Source of the DNA: Frigoribacterium faeni
GTDB taxonomy: Bacteria; Actinomycetota; Actinomycetes; Actinomycetales; Microbacteriaceae
Assembly (NCBI RefSeq): GCF_011761235.1
Contig: NZ_JAAOYW010000001.1
Coordinates: 1,321,789-1,371,455, forward strand
DNA length: 49,667 nt
Direction: 5' to 3'
Shown here: positions 18,921 to 27,518 of the stretch, piece by piece
How positions within the stretch are numbered: the stretch's first letter is position 1
Layout of the letters: every line of letters begins with the position of its first letter
The notes under the pieces: generated by a model
What the model was told of the DNA's origin: nothing
Databases searched by the model: none
What the model saw: only the letters and a program-made list of their open reading frames with translations
Position numbers and translations under genes: made by a program

Positions 18921-21515
18921 TCAGGACGCGGGTTCCTGAACGAGGAGAGCGGCGACGGGGGCCTCGGGGAGCGAGACGACCATCGTGAGGCCGCCGCCCG
19001 GGGTGTCGTCGAGCGACAGGGTGCCGCCCATCGCCTCGACGAAGCCCTTGCTCAGGGCCAGTCCGAGGCCGAGGCCGGTCGCGTTGTCGGTGTCGCCGAG
19101 CCGCTGGAACGCCACCATGATCTCGTCCCGGCGCTCGGGGGGCACGCCCGGTCCGCGGTCGACGACCCGCACCTCCACCCGGCCCCCGAAGCCGCTCGTC
19201 GAGATGCGCACGAGGGTGCCGTCGGGCGAGTGGCGCAGGGCGTTGTCGAGCAGGTTGACGAGCACCCGCTGCAGCAGCACGGCGTCGGCGAGCACGGGCG
19301 GCACGGAGGTGCGCAGGGCGAGCTCGACGTCGGCGGGGCCCAGCCCGAGCTCGTCGAGCGTACCGAGCACCACGTCGTCGACGTCGACCACGGCGGTCGT
19401 CACGGCGAGCGCGCCTGCCTGCACGCGGCTGACGTCGAGCAGGTTGGTGACGAGCGTCGACAGCGACTCGAGGCTCTCCCACGCGGTGGCGAGCAGCTCG
19501 TCGCGGTCGGCGTCGCTCCACTCGACGTCCTGCTGGCGGAGGCCGCTCACGGAGGCGGTCGCGGCGGCGAGCGGACGGCGCAGGTCGTGCCCGACGGCGG
19601 CGAGCAGGGCGCTGCGCATCCGGTCGACCTCGGCGAGCGGCGCCACCTGGCCGGCGGCCCTCGTCAGCGCGGAGTGCTCGAGGGCGGCCTCGACCTGGGC
19701 GGCGACGACGGCGAGGAGGCGTCGGTCGCCCGCCTGCAGCGGCTCGCCCGTCAGCTCGAGCACGCCGTCGTCGCCGGCGGGCAGGGTCGTCACGCCCACG
19801 CCCACGCCAGCGCCAGCGCCCGAGCCCGCGCCCGCGCCCGAGCCCGTGCCCGTGCCCGTGCCTGCGCCCGCGCCCGGCCCCGCGCCGGCTCCCCCGTCGG
19901 CCCCGCTGTCGCCCAGCACCTCGTCGCCCGACAGCACGCGCACGCGCGTCAGCCCGAAGGCCTCGCGGGTGCGGGCGACGAGCGCCTGCAGCGCGTCCTG
20001 CCCGCGCAGCACGCTGCCCGACACGGTGGCGAGCAGCTCGGTCTCGGCGAGGGCGCGTGCTGCCGCCCGGCTGCGCCGGGCCGCCTGGTCGACGACCCAG
20101 CTGACGATGGCGGCGTTGAGCACGTAGAGCACGAGCGCCAGCAGGTGCAGCGGCTCGGCGATGGTCACGCTGTAGATCGGCGCGATGAAGAACAGGTCGA
20201 GCGTCACGCCCGAGAGCAGCGCGGCGAAGAGCGCCGGCCAGACCCCGCCCGTCACCGCCACCACGACGACCAGCAGCTGGAACAGCAGCACGGTGCCCGC
20301 GATGCCGTCCTCGCTGCGGTGGTCGGCGAGCAGCCAGGTGAGCAGCGGGCCGACGACCGCGGCGAGCACGAAGCCGGCCGCGACGCGCGAGCGGGACAGC
20401 GCCCCGCCGAGCTTCGGCAGCGACCAGCCCCGCCCCGCGGCCGAGTGCGTGACGATGTGCACGTCGAGCTGCCCCGACTCGCGGATGACCGTCGCCCCGA
20501 TGCCCGGCCCGCTGACCAGCGAGGCCAGTCGGCCGCGTCGGCTGACGCCGATGACCAGCTGGGAGGCGTCGGCCCCCTTGGCGAAGTCGACCAGCGCCCG
20601 CGGCACGTCCGACCCCACGACCTGGTGGTAGCTGCCGCCGAGCTTCTCGACCAGGGCGCGCTGCGCGGCGAGGGCGCCGGGGGCGCCCTGGCGGAGGCCG
20701 TCGGGCGTGCTGACGTGCACGGCGACGAGCTCGCCGCCGGCGCTGCGGGCCGCGATGCGCGCGGCGCGACGGATCAGCGTCTCGCCCTCCGCGCCTCCGG
20801 TGAGGGCCACGACGACGCGCTCCCTGGCCTCCCAGGCGCTGTCGATGCCGTGCTCGACGCGGTAGGCGCGCAGGGCGCTGTCGACCTCGTCGGCGAGCCA
20901 CAGCAGGGCGAGCTCGCGCAGCGCGGTGAGGTTGCCGAGGCGGAAGTAGTTCGACAGCGCGGCGTCGACCCGCGCCGCCGGGTAGACGTCGCCGGCCGCG
21001 AGCCGGTCGCGCAGGGCCTGCGGGGCGAGGTCGACGACCTCGATCTGGTCGGCCCCCCGCAGCACCGAGTCGGGCACCGTCTCGCGCTGGGCGGCCCCGG
21101 TGATCTGCTCGACGACGTCGGCGAGGGACTCGACGTGCTGCACGTTGACGGTCGAGACGACCGAGATGCCGGCCTCGAGCAGCGCCTGCACGTCGCGCCA
21201 CCGCTTGTCGTGGCGGGCGCCCGGGGCGTTGCTGTGCGCGAGCTCGTCGACGAGGGCGACCTGCGGCGCCCGGGCGAGCACCGCCTCCAGGTCCATCTCG
21301 TCGAGCTCGACGCCGCGGTGCACGTGCACGGCACGCGGCACCACCTCGAGGTCGCCGAGCCGGGCGGCGGTGGCGGCCCGGCCGTGGGTCTCGACGACGG
21401 CGACGACGACGTCCTTGCCCTCGTCGCGCAGGCGCGCGCCCTCCTCGAGCATGGTGAAGGTCTTGCCGACGCCGGGGGCGGCGCCGAGCAGCACCCGCAG
21501 TCGCCCTCGTGTCAT
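18921..21515 (-). CDS. kdpD: osmosensitive K+ channel sensor histidine kinase KdpD
   Basis: 864 residues from ATG 21515; the longer ORF reading into the tRNA is not real. Order: KdpD sensor domain beginning MTRGRLRVLLGAAPGVGKT (Walker A-like, residues 11-19), a universal-stress-protein domain, four transmembrane helices (DUF4118) around residues 370-470, a GAF-like region, then HisKA with H643 in GHDLRRPLA and HATPase with NLLDNALRHSP, DRGPGVPPE and GLGLGLALSKG. It senses low K+/ionic stress at the membrane and phosphorylates KdpE. Odd feature: a ~35-residue Gly-Ala/Gly-Thr/Gly-Ser string (19797-19905) inside the GAF-like region, a coding microsatellite. tRNA-Ser(GCU) and a strong terminator lie upstream. 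Confidence 0.95.
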   Translation of the reverse strand: MTRGRLRVLLGAAPGVGKTFTMLEEGARLRDEGKDVVVAVVETHGRAATAARLGDLEVVPRAVHVHRGVELDEMDLEAVLARAPQVALVDELAHSNAPGARHDKRWRDVQALLEAGISVVSTVNVQHVESLADVVEQITGAAQRETVPDSVLRGADQIEVVDLAPQALRDRLAAGDVYPAARVDAALSNYFRLGNLTALRELALLWLADEVDSALRAYRVEHGIDSAWEARERVVVALTGGAEGETLIRRAARIAARSAGGELVAVHVSTPDGLRQGAPGALAAQRALVEKLGGSYHQVVGSDVPRALVDFAKGADASQLVIGVSRRGRLASLVSGPGIGATVIRESGQLDVHIVTHSAAGRGWSLPKLGGALSRSRVAAGFVLAAVVGPLLTWLLADHRSEDGIAGTVLLFQLLVVVVAVTGGVWPALFAALLSGVTLDLFFIAPIYSVTIAEPLHLLALVLYVLNAAIVSWVVDQAARRSRAAARALAETELLATVSGSVLRGQDALQALVARTREAFGLTRVRVLSGDEVLGDSGADGGAGAGPGAGAGTGTGTGSGAGAGSGAGAGVGVGVTTLPAGDDGVLELTGEPLQAGDRRLLAVVAAQVEAALEHSALTRAAGQVAPLAEVDRMRSALLAAVGHDLRRPLAAATASVSGLRQQDVEWSDADRDELLATAWESLESLSTLVTNLLDVSRVQAGALAVTTAVVDVDDVVLGTLDELGLGPADVELALRTSVPPVLADAVLLQRVLVNLLDNALRHSPDGTLVRISTSGFGGRVEVRVVDRGPGVPPERRDEIMVAFQRLGDTDNATGLGLGLALSKGFVEAMGGTLSLDDTPGGGLTMVVSLPEAPVAALLVQEPAS

Positions 21516-21627
21516 GCGCTCAGCTTGGCACGCGCCGACGACACCGCCGGGGCGGGGATCGCGAGCACCCCCGGGGCCGGGGGAAGGACACTGCCCGTGG
21601 GAGGAAACGGGCCCGGAAAAGGAAAAA

Positions 21628-21670
21628 GGCCCCGTGCACTGATCTGGCGAGATCACAACGCGACGGGGCC
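21628..21670 (-). terminator. intrinsic terminator of tRNA-Ser(GCU)
   Basis: Read on the minus strand: stem GGCCCCGT/ACGGGGCC (arms 21663-21670 and 21628-21635) with an inner GATCT/AGATC stem, followed by TTTTTCCTTTTCC. This is the only terminator in the window with a clear T-tract, directly after the tRNA. Confidence 0.85.
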
Positions 21671-21673
21671 CCG

Positions 21674-21763
21674 CGGAGCCGGTGGGATTTGAACCCACGG
21701 TTCCCACAAAGGGAACTCCACCTTAGCAGGGTGGTGCACTAGGCCGAACTATGCGACGGCTCC
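21674..21763 (-). tRNA. tRNA-Ser (anticodon GCU)
   Basis: 90-nt tRNA on the minus strand. Acceptor arms GGAGCCG/CGGCTCC pair perfectly with discriminator G, as serine tRNAs require. The anticodon loop is CTGCTAA (anticodon GCT in DNA), there is a long variable arm (GAGTTCCCTTTGTGGGAACC), and the T-loop GGTTCAAATCC is standard. The 3' CCA is not encoded. Decodes AGC/AGU. Confidence 0.95.
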
Positions 21764-21925
21764 CTGCGCCGACTCGTGCGGGACGTGACGACGCACCCAC
21801 GATCATAGCGGGCCGGACGCGATCTGCCGAACCGCACCTCCGCGACGGGCCGGCGGGCGCCTCCTCGGCGGGGCCGCTCACCCGTAGTTCACCCGGTCCT
21901 CCCCCGTTCGGGGGGCGTCGCGCCC

Positions 21926-21954
21926 TTGTCGGCAAATATGCGGACTCATAGAGT
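21926..21954 (+). promoter_or_regulatory. sigma-70-type promoter candidate
   Basis: TTGTCG (21926-21931), 17-nt spacer, TAGAGT (21949-21954), in an AT-richer island within very GC-rich DNA. No plus-strand gene follows it; see the downstream candidate RNA. Confidence 0.5.
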
Positions 21955-21960
21955 ACCCCT

Positions 21961-22246
21961 GGCGCCGAAGACGGCAGAGGTCGTGCACCACCCGACAGCA
22001 CGGGTGCGTCCACGGACGCAGCGACTCCCCCTGATCGGCGCCGACAGCCCTCCGACATCCTTCCCGACGGACCGCCGCGACCCCCGCGGCACCGGTCGGA
22101 GGCACACACGCCGACGACGACGTCGACATCACGCCCCCTGCGGCGCCGAACCCCTGATCCCGGCACCGCAGGGCCCCCTGCGGCGCGTTCGGGCGCCCGC
22201 ACGGGGATCCCCGGTCGCCCCGGCGAGCTGGTTACTCGCCGGGGCG
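21961..22246 (+). ncRNA. candidate non-coding transcript
   Basis: The 730-bp stretch 21764-22493 has no convincing gene. Within it, the promoter candidate at 21926-21954 and the perfect hairpin at 22216-22246 would delimit a ~285-nt plus-strand RNA. I recognise no SRP RNA, tmRNA, RNase P or riboswitch signature. The rest of the stretch (22280-22400) holds two copies of a ~24-bp direct repeat (22286 and 22322) and CTGCGA/GCAGCG microsatellites. Confidence 0.3.
22216..22246 (+). terminator. 12-bp perfect hairpin
   Basis: Arms CGCCCCGGCGAG and CTCGCCGGGGCG with a 7-nt loop, followed by CCCTCTCCCT. Could end the candidate RNA on the plus strand. Confidence 0.55.
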
Positions 22247-22451
22247 CCCTCTCCCTGCGCACGTCGTGCGCCGCCGCGAGAGCGACCGCGGGATCAGCTG
22301 CGGCTGCGAGAGCCGCTGCGCCCGCGGGATCAGCTGCGGCTGCGACTGCGACTGCGGCAGCGGCAGCGGCAGCGACAGCGGGACCGAAAGCGAGAGCATT
22401 CCGCCCGCGATCGGCACGACACCGCAGGAGGCGCAGCGCCGGGACCAGGAA

Positions 22452-22471
22452 CGCTCTCGAATCCGAGAGCG
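22452..22471 (-). terminator. short hairpin after the LCP gene
   Basis: CGCTCTCG-AATC-CGAGAGCG, 23 bp downstream of the LCP stop on the minus strand. Confidence 0.5.
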
Positions 22472-22493
22472 CGCCCCGCCCCGGGCCCAGCCC

Positions 22494-23957
22494 CTACTTC
22501 TTCTTCAGGAACCCGACCGAGCAGGTCTGCTCCGACGCCGACTGGCCCGTCAGGCCCGAGATGACCTCGGGGCCGGCCGGCGCCTCGGCGGCCGGAGCGG
22601 TCGCGGCGTCGGTCGGGGCCGCCGCGTCGGCCGGAGCCGCCGGAGCGGACGTGGCGGGAGCCGCAGGTGCGGACGTGGCGGGCGTCTCGGGAGCCGCAGC
22701 CGCGCCTCCTGCAGCAGCGTCGCCGGTCGCCGCGTCGGCCGCGGCGGCAGATGCCGCGCCGAGGCCCTCGCTGCCCGCCTCGAGCGTGAACGGCTGGTCG
22801 GCGCGGATCGCGTCGAAGAGGCGCGTCGCGACCGACGTGACCGGCTGCACCTTGCCCTCGTAGACCCCGGAGCCGCCCGTGCTGCCCGGGTACTGGACGA
22901 AGTTGACCTGGTCGAGCGGGAGGTCCTTCAGGGCCGACCCGATCTGCACCATGGTGTTGACGTCGGTGAGACCCTCCGAGAGGGTCATGTTGCTCGCCGC
23001 CGCGCGCGCCAGCGAGTAGAGCTTGGTGGGGTTCGTGAGGGTGTCGGCGCTCTTCACCGTGCGCAGCAGCGACGACAGGTAGACCTGCTGGCTGCTGATG
23101 CGGCCGAGGTCCGAGCCGTCGCCGACGCCGTGCCGGGTGCGGAGGAACTGCAGCGCCTGCTGGCCCTGCAGCACCGTCTCGCCGGCCTCGATGTCGAGGC
23201 CGGTGTACTTGTCCTTGATCGGGGTGGCCGCGCAGACCGGCACGCCGCCGACCGCGTTCGACATCTCGATGACGCCGTTGAACGAGATCATGCCGGCGAA
23301 GGGGATCTCGAGGCCGGTCAGCTCGGACACGGTCGAGACGACGCAGCTGAGGCCGCCGTACGAGTAGGCCTCGTTCATCGGGCGGGCCGACATGGCCGAG
23401 TAGTAGCCGGAGCCGTCCTCGCGGGCACAGGCGGGGATCGGCACGACCATGTCGCGCGGGATGCTCACGGCCGTCGCGTTCGAGTGGTCGGCCGAGACGT
23501 GCAGCAGGATGTTGACGTCGTTGAGGGTGGCGTCGCGCTCGCCGTACTCGTCCTCGTCCTGCGCCTCGTCGTTGTCGGTGCCGACGATCAACACGTTGAA
23601 GCCGCCGGGGTAGGCGTCGATCGAGGGCGGCGAGGCGACGACCGACTTCTGGCCCTTGGCCGCGGGCAGGGCGACGCCCGTGCCGAGGTCGGAGCGCACC
23701 TGGTAGGCGGCGATCGCGCCGACGGAGGCGCCGCTCACGAGCACCACGGCGAGCGCCCCGGCGAGCACCTTGCCGACGGTGCCCAGCGGGCCGGTCGTGC
23801 GGAGGCGCCCGTGCCGGGCCACCCCCTTGCCCGACGCCTCGGCGGCACGACGCGACGTGCGGCTCGCGGGGGCGGCGACGCCGTCGGGGGCGCCGGCGGT
23901 ACCGGTGGTGCCGGTGGTGCGGTCGCTGCGGGCGGTGCGGTCGCGGTGGTCGCTCAC
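22494..23957 (-). CDS. LytR-CpsA-Psr (LCP) family protein
   Basis: 487 residues from GTG 23957, preceded by GAGAGGA. Layout: a ~60-residue cytosolic tail rich in Ser/Thr/Arg, one membrane helix (residues ~61-85), then the extracellular LCP domain starting near FNVLIVGTDND, with the conserved SIPRDMVVPIP segment, TLNDVNILLHVS, and FLRTRHGVGDGSDLGRISSQQ, whose Arg residues bind the polyprenyl pyrophosphate. LCP enzymes attach polymers such as arabinogalactan-like or teichoic glycans to peptidoglycan. The last ~100 residues are Ala/Pro/Thr-rich and end in CSVGFLKKK. It lies downstream of a mannosyltransferase-like gene on the same strand, consistent with envelope glycan work. Confidence 0.93.
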   Translation of the reverse strand: MSDHRDRTARSDRTTGTTGTAGAPDGVAAPASRTSRRAAEASGKGVARHGRLRTTGPLGTVGKVLAGALAVVLVSGASVGAIAAYQVRSDLGTGVALPAAKGQKSVVASPPSIDAYPGGFNVLIVGTDNDEAQDEDEYGERDATLNDVNILLHVSADHSNATAVSIPRDMVVPIPACAREDGSGYYSAMSARPMNEAYSYGGLSCVVSTVSELTGLEIPFAGMISFNGVIEMSNAVGGVPVCAATPIKDKYTGLDIEAGETVLQGQQALQFLRTRHGVGDGSDLGRISSQQVYLSSLLRTVKSADTLTNPTKLYSLARAAASNMTLSEGLTDVNTMVQIGSALKDLPLDQVNFVQYPGSTGGSGVYEGKVQPVTSVATRLFDAIRADQPFTLEAGSEGLGAASAAAADAATGDAAAGGAAAAPETPATSAPAAPATSAPAAPADAAAPTDAATAPAAEAPAGPEVISGLTGQSASEQTCSVGFLKKK

Positions 23958-24115
23958 GCGGAGTCCTCTCGGTCGACGCGGGCACGCCGACGACCCGGTG
24001 ACGGTCGACGGGGAGGTGCCTGCGCGCTGGGCGGGCAGAACGGCATCGTAACTGGTAGGGCTCCACGAATCGGTGGGTCGCCCAGAACGGGGGGCCTCGG
24101 CGGGCGGGCCGCGGG

Positions 24116-25309
24116 CTAGGGGTACCCCACGAACCAGAGCAGCACGACGGCCACCGGCTGCAGGGCGATCCCGGCCCCGAGCAGCAGCCAGCGGAGGCGC
24201 GGCACGGCCACGATCCCGGGGTGGCCGAGCAACGGCGCGACGGGCAGCAGCAGGCGCGGCAGGCTCTGCTGCGGCAGGAACACGGCGACGAGGTAGAGCA
24301 GGTAGCCGCCGGAGTACGAGACGACCTCGACGCCCAGCGAGCGGGTCGAGCGCCGGGTGAACCACCACGCGACGACGCCGAGCAGCACGCCGACGAGCAC
24401 GACGCCGGCGACCCCGAGCCAGGTGCCGGCCATCACGAACCACGGCGTCAGCGGGGCGAAGTGCTGCCGCCCGACGAAGCCGACCCACCACGACAGCTCG
24501 GTGTCGAGGTACGCGCCCGGCCGCCCGGTCACGTGGTCGGCGATCACCGGCCACGCGAGGCCCGCCGCCGAGATCAGCAGCCCGGCCACGACGAGCGAGG
24601 CCCGCTCGCGCCTCCGGAACCCTCGCCCCTCGCGGCGCAGCCGCACGACGCCCGTCACGGCGAGCGCCAGCGCCAGCGCGAGCACGCCCGGTCGGGTGAA
24701 GGCCGCGACGACGCCGAGCGACGCGGTCACGAGGTAGCGGTGCCGCAGGGCGGCGAGCAGCGCCCCGAAGACGAGCAGCAGCATGAGGCTCTCGGCGTAG
24801 GCGACCTGCAGCACGAACGAGAGCGGGCCGAAGCAGAACAGGGCGGCGGCCCAGAGCGCGCTCTGCGGGCCGGACGTCTCGAGGACGATCCGGTGCAGCA
24901 GCACGGTCGCACCGCCTCCTGCGACGACCGCGACGACGAGGCCGATCGCGAAGAAGGCGTTGCCGGCGAGGTCGACGCCGAGCACCGCGGCGACGCCGCG
25001 CACGAGCCCGGGGAACACCGGCAGGAACGCCCACGGGTTGGGCAGCACGTGTCCGTCGTCGTCGAGGGGCAGCTCGGTCGGGTAGCCCTGCTGGGCGATG
25101 GTCCGGTAGAAGCTGGCGTCCCACGATCCCGAGAAGGAGGCGAAGCTCGGGTCGGCGCGATGGCTCGCGAAGGCCCAGCCCTGCGAGGTCGCGAGCGAGA
25201 ACAGGCCGCCGAGCCAGGCGCTCGACACGAGCCGCGAGAGCGCGTACAGCACGAGCACGACGACCACGGGAGGGGCGGCCTGCAGTCGGGTCGCGGGTCG
25301 CAGGCGCAC
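24116..25309 (-). CDS. PIG-V-like membrane mannosyltransferase (GT-C fold)
   Basis: 397 residues with about 10 hydrophobic helices. The first extracytoplasmic loop carries SGSWDASFYRTIAQQGYP (D64 as the likely catalytic or metal-binding acid) and then NPWAFLPVFPGL, the arrangement of PIG-V/GPI mannosyltransferase-2-like proteins found in actinobacteria. Such GT-C enzymes use polyprenyl-phosphate mannose at the outer face of the membrane; acceptor here unknown. The C-terminal part FLPQQSLPRLLLPVAPLLG is also typical. It is 158 bp upstream of the LCP gene and oriented the same way, so both may serve surface-glycan assembly. Divergent from the sugar isomerase gene. Confidence 0.8.
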   Translation of the reverse strand: MRLRPATRLQAAPPVVVVLVLYALSRLVSSAWLGGLFSLATSQGWAFASHRADPSFASFSGSWDASFYRTIAQQGYPTELPLDDDGHVLPNPWAFLPVFPGLVRGVAAVLGVDLAGNAFFAIGLVVAVVAGGGATVLLHRIVLETSGPQSALWAAALFCFGPLSFVLQVAYAESLMLLLVFGALLAALRHRYLVTASLGVVAAFTRPGVLALALALAVTGVVRLRREGRGFRRRERASLVVAGLLISAAGLAWPVIADHVTGRPGAYLDTELSWWVGFVGRQHFAPLTPWFVMAGTWLGVAGVVLVGVLLGVVAWWFTRRSTRSLGVEVVSYSGGYLLYLVAVFLPQQSLPRLLLPVAPLLGHPGIVAVPRLRWLLLGAGIALQPVAVVLLWFVGYP

Positions 25310-25372
25310 CTGCCCAGCCTAGGAGGCGCCTCCTCGACACGAGGACCGGCCCTGTCGATCGTCGTAGATCTT

Positions 25373-25401
25373 TTGTCACGGGTCGACAGAAGTGGCAGAG
25401 T
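25373..25401 (+). promoter_or_regulatory. promoter candidate of the sugar isomerase operon
   Basis: TTGTCA (25373-25378), 17-nt spacer, CAGAGT (25396-25401), 100 bp before the isomerase start. An inverted repeat CTGTCGA...TCGACAG surrounds the -35 region (about 25352-25389) and could be an operator. Confidence 0.45.
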
Positions 25402-25500
25402 TGGCCTGCACGCCCCGCACCACCCCGCCGCAGGGCGGGACGGTCCCCCGCTCAGCTGCCCGGGCCCTCGCCGAGATCCACCACGACAAAGGAGTTCGCC

Positions 25501-26304
25501 ATGACCTCGTCACCCTCCGTCCAGCTCTACACGGTCAGGGACGCCATCTCGGCAGACCTGCAGGGCGCCGTCGCCCGCGTCGCCGAGATCGGCTTCACCA
25601 AGGTCGAGCCCTACGACTTCGTCGCCCGTGCCGACGAGCTCGAGAAGGCGTTCGCCGCCTCGGGCGTCACGGCCCCCTCGGCGCACGCCCCCGTCATCGA
25701 CTCGGCCGAGCCGGAGCGTGCCTTCGCGGCCGCGGCCCAGCTCGGGGTGCAGACGGTGATCGACCCGTTCATCCCCAGCGACCGCTGGCAGACCGCCGAC
25801 GACGCCCGGGCCATCGCCGACCGCGTCAACGAGCTGCAGGTGCTGGCCGCCGCCTCGGGGCTGGGCTTCGGCTACCACAACCACCAGTGGGAGTTCGCGA
25901 ACACGGTCGACGGGCGACCCGTGTACGAGTTCTTCCTCGAGCGCCTGGACGACGACGTCGTGCTCGAGATCGACACCTTCTGGTCGACCGTCGGCGGCAT
26001 GGACACCCCGGCGCTGCTGCGTCGGCTGGGCGACCGCGTGCAGTTCCTCCACGTCAAGGACGGCGCGATCTCGGGCGACATCGCCACCGCGCTGCCGAGC
26101 AGCGAGAGCGCCCTCGAGGTGCCCGACGCCCTCGCCGCGGCGTTCAAGGACCAGGTGCCGGCGGGGCAGGGCGACGTCGACGTCGCCGCCGTGCTCGCCG
26201 CCGCCCCGCACGCGCTGCGTGTCGTCGAGTTCGACGACTACGCCCTCGACGTGTTCGACGGCATCGCGGCGTCGCTCGCCTGGCTCGCGGAGAACGACAA
26301 GTGA
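25501..26304 (+). CDS. sugar phosphate isomerase/epimerase (xylose isomerase-like TIM barrel)
   Basis: 267 residues, ATG 25501 with AAAGGAG seven bases upstream. The TIM-barrel pattern of the AP_endonuc_2/IolE-like family is visible: LYTVRD at the start, GFTKVEPYDF, SAHAPVI, GLGFGYHNHQWEF, LEIDTFWSTVGGMD, VQFLHVKDG and VVEFDDYALD, with metal-binding Glu/His/Asp at strand ends. Relatives isomerise or epimerise sugars and inositol derivatives; the substrate is unknown. Its stop overlaps the start of the Gfo/Idh/MocA oxidoreductase by four bases, so they form a coupled pair. Confidence 0.92.
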   Translation: MTSSPSVQLYTVRDAISADLQGAVARVAEIGFTKVEPYDFVARADELEKAFAASGVTAPSAHAPVIDSAEPERAFAAAAQLGVQTVIDPFIPSDRWQTADDARAIADRVNELQVLAAASGLGFGYHNHQWEFANTVDGRPVYEFFLERLDDDVVLEIDTFWSTVGGMDTPALLRRLGDRVQFLHVKDGAISGDIATALPSSESALEVPDALAAAFKDQVPAGQGDVDVAAVLAAAPHALRVVEFDDYALDVFDGIAASLAWLAENDK

Positions 26305-27470
26305 CGGGTGGCGAGGCGGGCGCGGGGCGCCCGGGTGCGGGCGCGGGGGCCGGCCGCACGGGGGCCGGCCGCACGGGGCGCGTCGGCGTCGGGGTGATCG
26401 GGGCGGGCGTCATCAGCGGCACCTACCTCGAGAACATGACGTCGTTCCCCGACCTCGAGGTGCTGTTCGTGGCCGACCTGATCCCCGAGCGCGCGCGCTC
26501 GCGGGCCGAGGAGCACGGCGTGCCCGGCCACGGCACCGTCGACGAGCTGCTCGCGATCGACGAGATCGAGATCGTGGTCAACCTCACGATCCCCGCCGTG
26601 CACGCCGAGGTGGGTCGCCGCATCGTCGCCGCCGGCAAGAGCGTGTGGAGCGAGAAGCCCCTCGCCCTCGACCACGCCTCGGGCAGCGACCTGCTCGCCG
26701 CGGCCGACGCCGCCGGGGTGCGGGTCGCCTGCGCGCCCGACACCGTGCTCGGCGCGGGCGTCCAGACGGCGATGCGTGCGATCGCCCGGGGCGACATCGG
26801 CGAGCCGCTGACCGCGACGACGCTGTTCCACGTGCCGGGTCCCGACGCGTGGCACCCGGACCCGGAGTTCCTCTTCGCGAAGGGCGCCGGCCCTCTGTTC
26901 GACATGGGCCCCTACTACGTGACGACGCTGGTGCACGCGTTCGGCGCCGCGAGCTCGGTCAGCGCCGTCTCGTCGACCGCGCGCACGACGCGCACCATCG
27001 GCAGCGGCCCGCGGGCCGGCACCGACTTCGCCGTCGAGGTGCCCACGCACCACGCGGCGATCGTCTCGTTCGAGGGCGGGCAGTCGGCGCAGTCGACCTT
27101 CTCGTTCCAGAACGCGCTGCCCCGCATGGGCTTCGTCGAGATCAGCGGCACCGAGGGCACGCTCGTGCTGCCCGACCCGAACACGTTCGACGGCGACTCG
27201 ACGCTCTGGCGCCTCGGCGAGGACGAGCCGACCACCCTCACGGCCGCCGGCTCGACATGGGGACGCGGCTCGGGCGTGCTCGACCTCGCCCGTGCGCTGC
27301 GCGGCGGCGACGCCGAGCGGGCGAGCGGCGCCGTCGCGTCGCACGTGCTCGACGTGCTGCTCGCGATCAGCGAGGCCGCCGAGTCCCGCACGGTCGTCGA
27401 CGTCGCCTCGACGGTCGCGCAGCCGCAGCCGCTCGCCGAGGGCTGGGATCCGTCGGAGGCCACGCTCTAG
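26301..27470 (+). CDS. Gfo/Idh/MocA family oxidoreductase
   Basis: 389 residues from a GTG that overlaps the upstream stop (GTGA), indicating translational coupling. After a Gly/Ala-rich leader of ~26 residues comes the NAD(P)-binding VGVGVIGAGVISG, then VNLTIPAVH and EKPLA (E118-K119-P120, the family's catalytic/cofactor Lys), and the C-terminal beta-sheet domain (FDMGPYYVTTLVHAFG, EISGTEGTLVLPDPNTF). Such enzymes oxidise or reduce sugars and inositols. The low-complexity leader (GAGRPGAGAGAGRTGAGRTG) may be removed or the real start may lie further in. Works with the upstream isomerase in a carbohydrate pathway that I cannot name. Confidence 0.93.
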   Translation: MTGGEAGAGRPGAGAGAGRTGAGRTGRVGVGVIGAGVISGTYLENMTSFPDLEVLFVADLIPERARSRAEEHGVPGHGTVDELLAIDEIEIVVNLTIPAVHAEVGRRIVAAGKSVWSEKPLALDHASGSDLLAAADAAGVRVACAPDTVLGAGVQTAMRAIARGDIGEPLTATTLFHVPGPDAWHPDPEFLFAKGAGPLFDMGPYYVTTLVHAFGAASSVSAVSSTARTTRTIGSGPRAGTDFAVEVPTHHAAIVSFEGGQSAQSTFSFQNALPRMGFVEISGTEGTLVLPDPNTFDGDSTLWRLGEDEPTTLTAAGSTWGRGSGVLDLARALRGGDAERASGAVASHVLDVLLAISEAAESRTVVDVASTVAQPQPLAEGWDPSEATL

Positions 27471-27518
27471 CCCGGCCGACCGAGCCCGGGCGGCCCCGCG
27501 GGGGCCACCCGACCGCCT

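Noticed and set aside
18786-21692. 968-codon plus-strand frame opposite kdpD
   Set aside because: Antisense shadow; kdpD on the minus strand has all catalytic motifs.
22494-25379. 961-codon minus-strand frame suggesting an N-terminal extension of the LCP protein
   Set aside because: The extension is an off-frame reading of the mannosyltransferase gene; GTG 23957 with a ribosome site is the natural LCP start.
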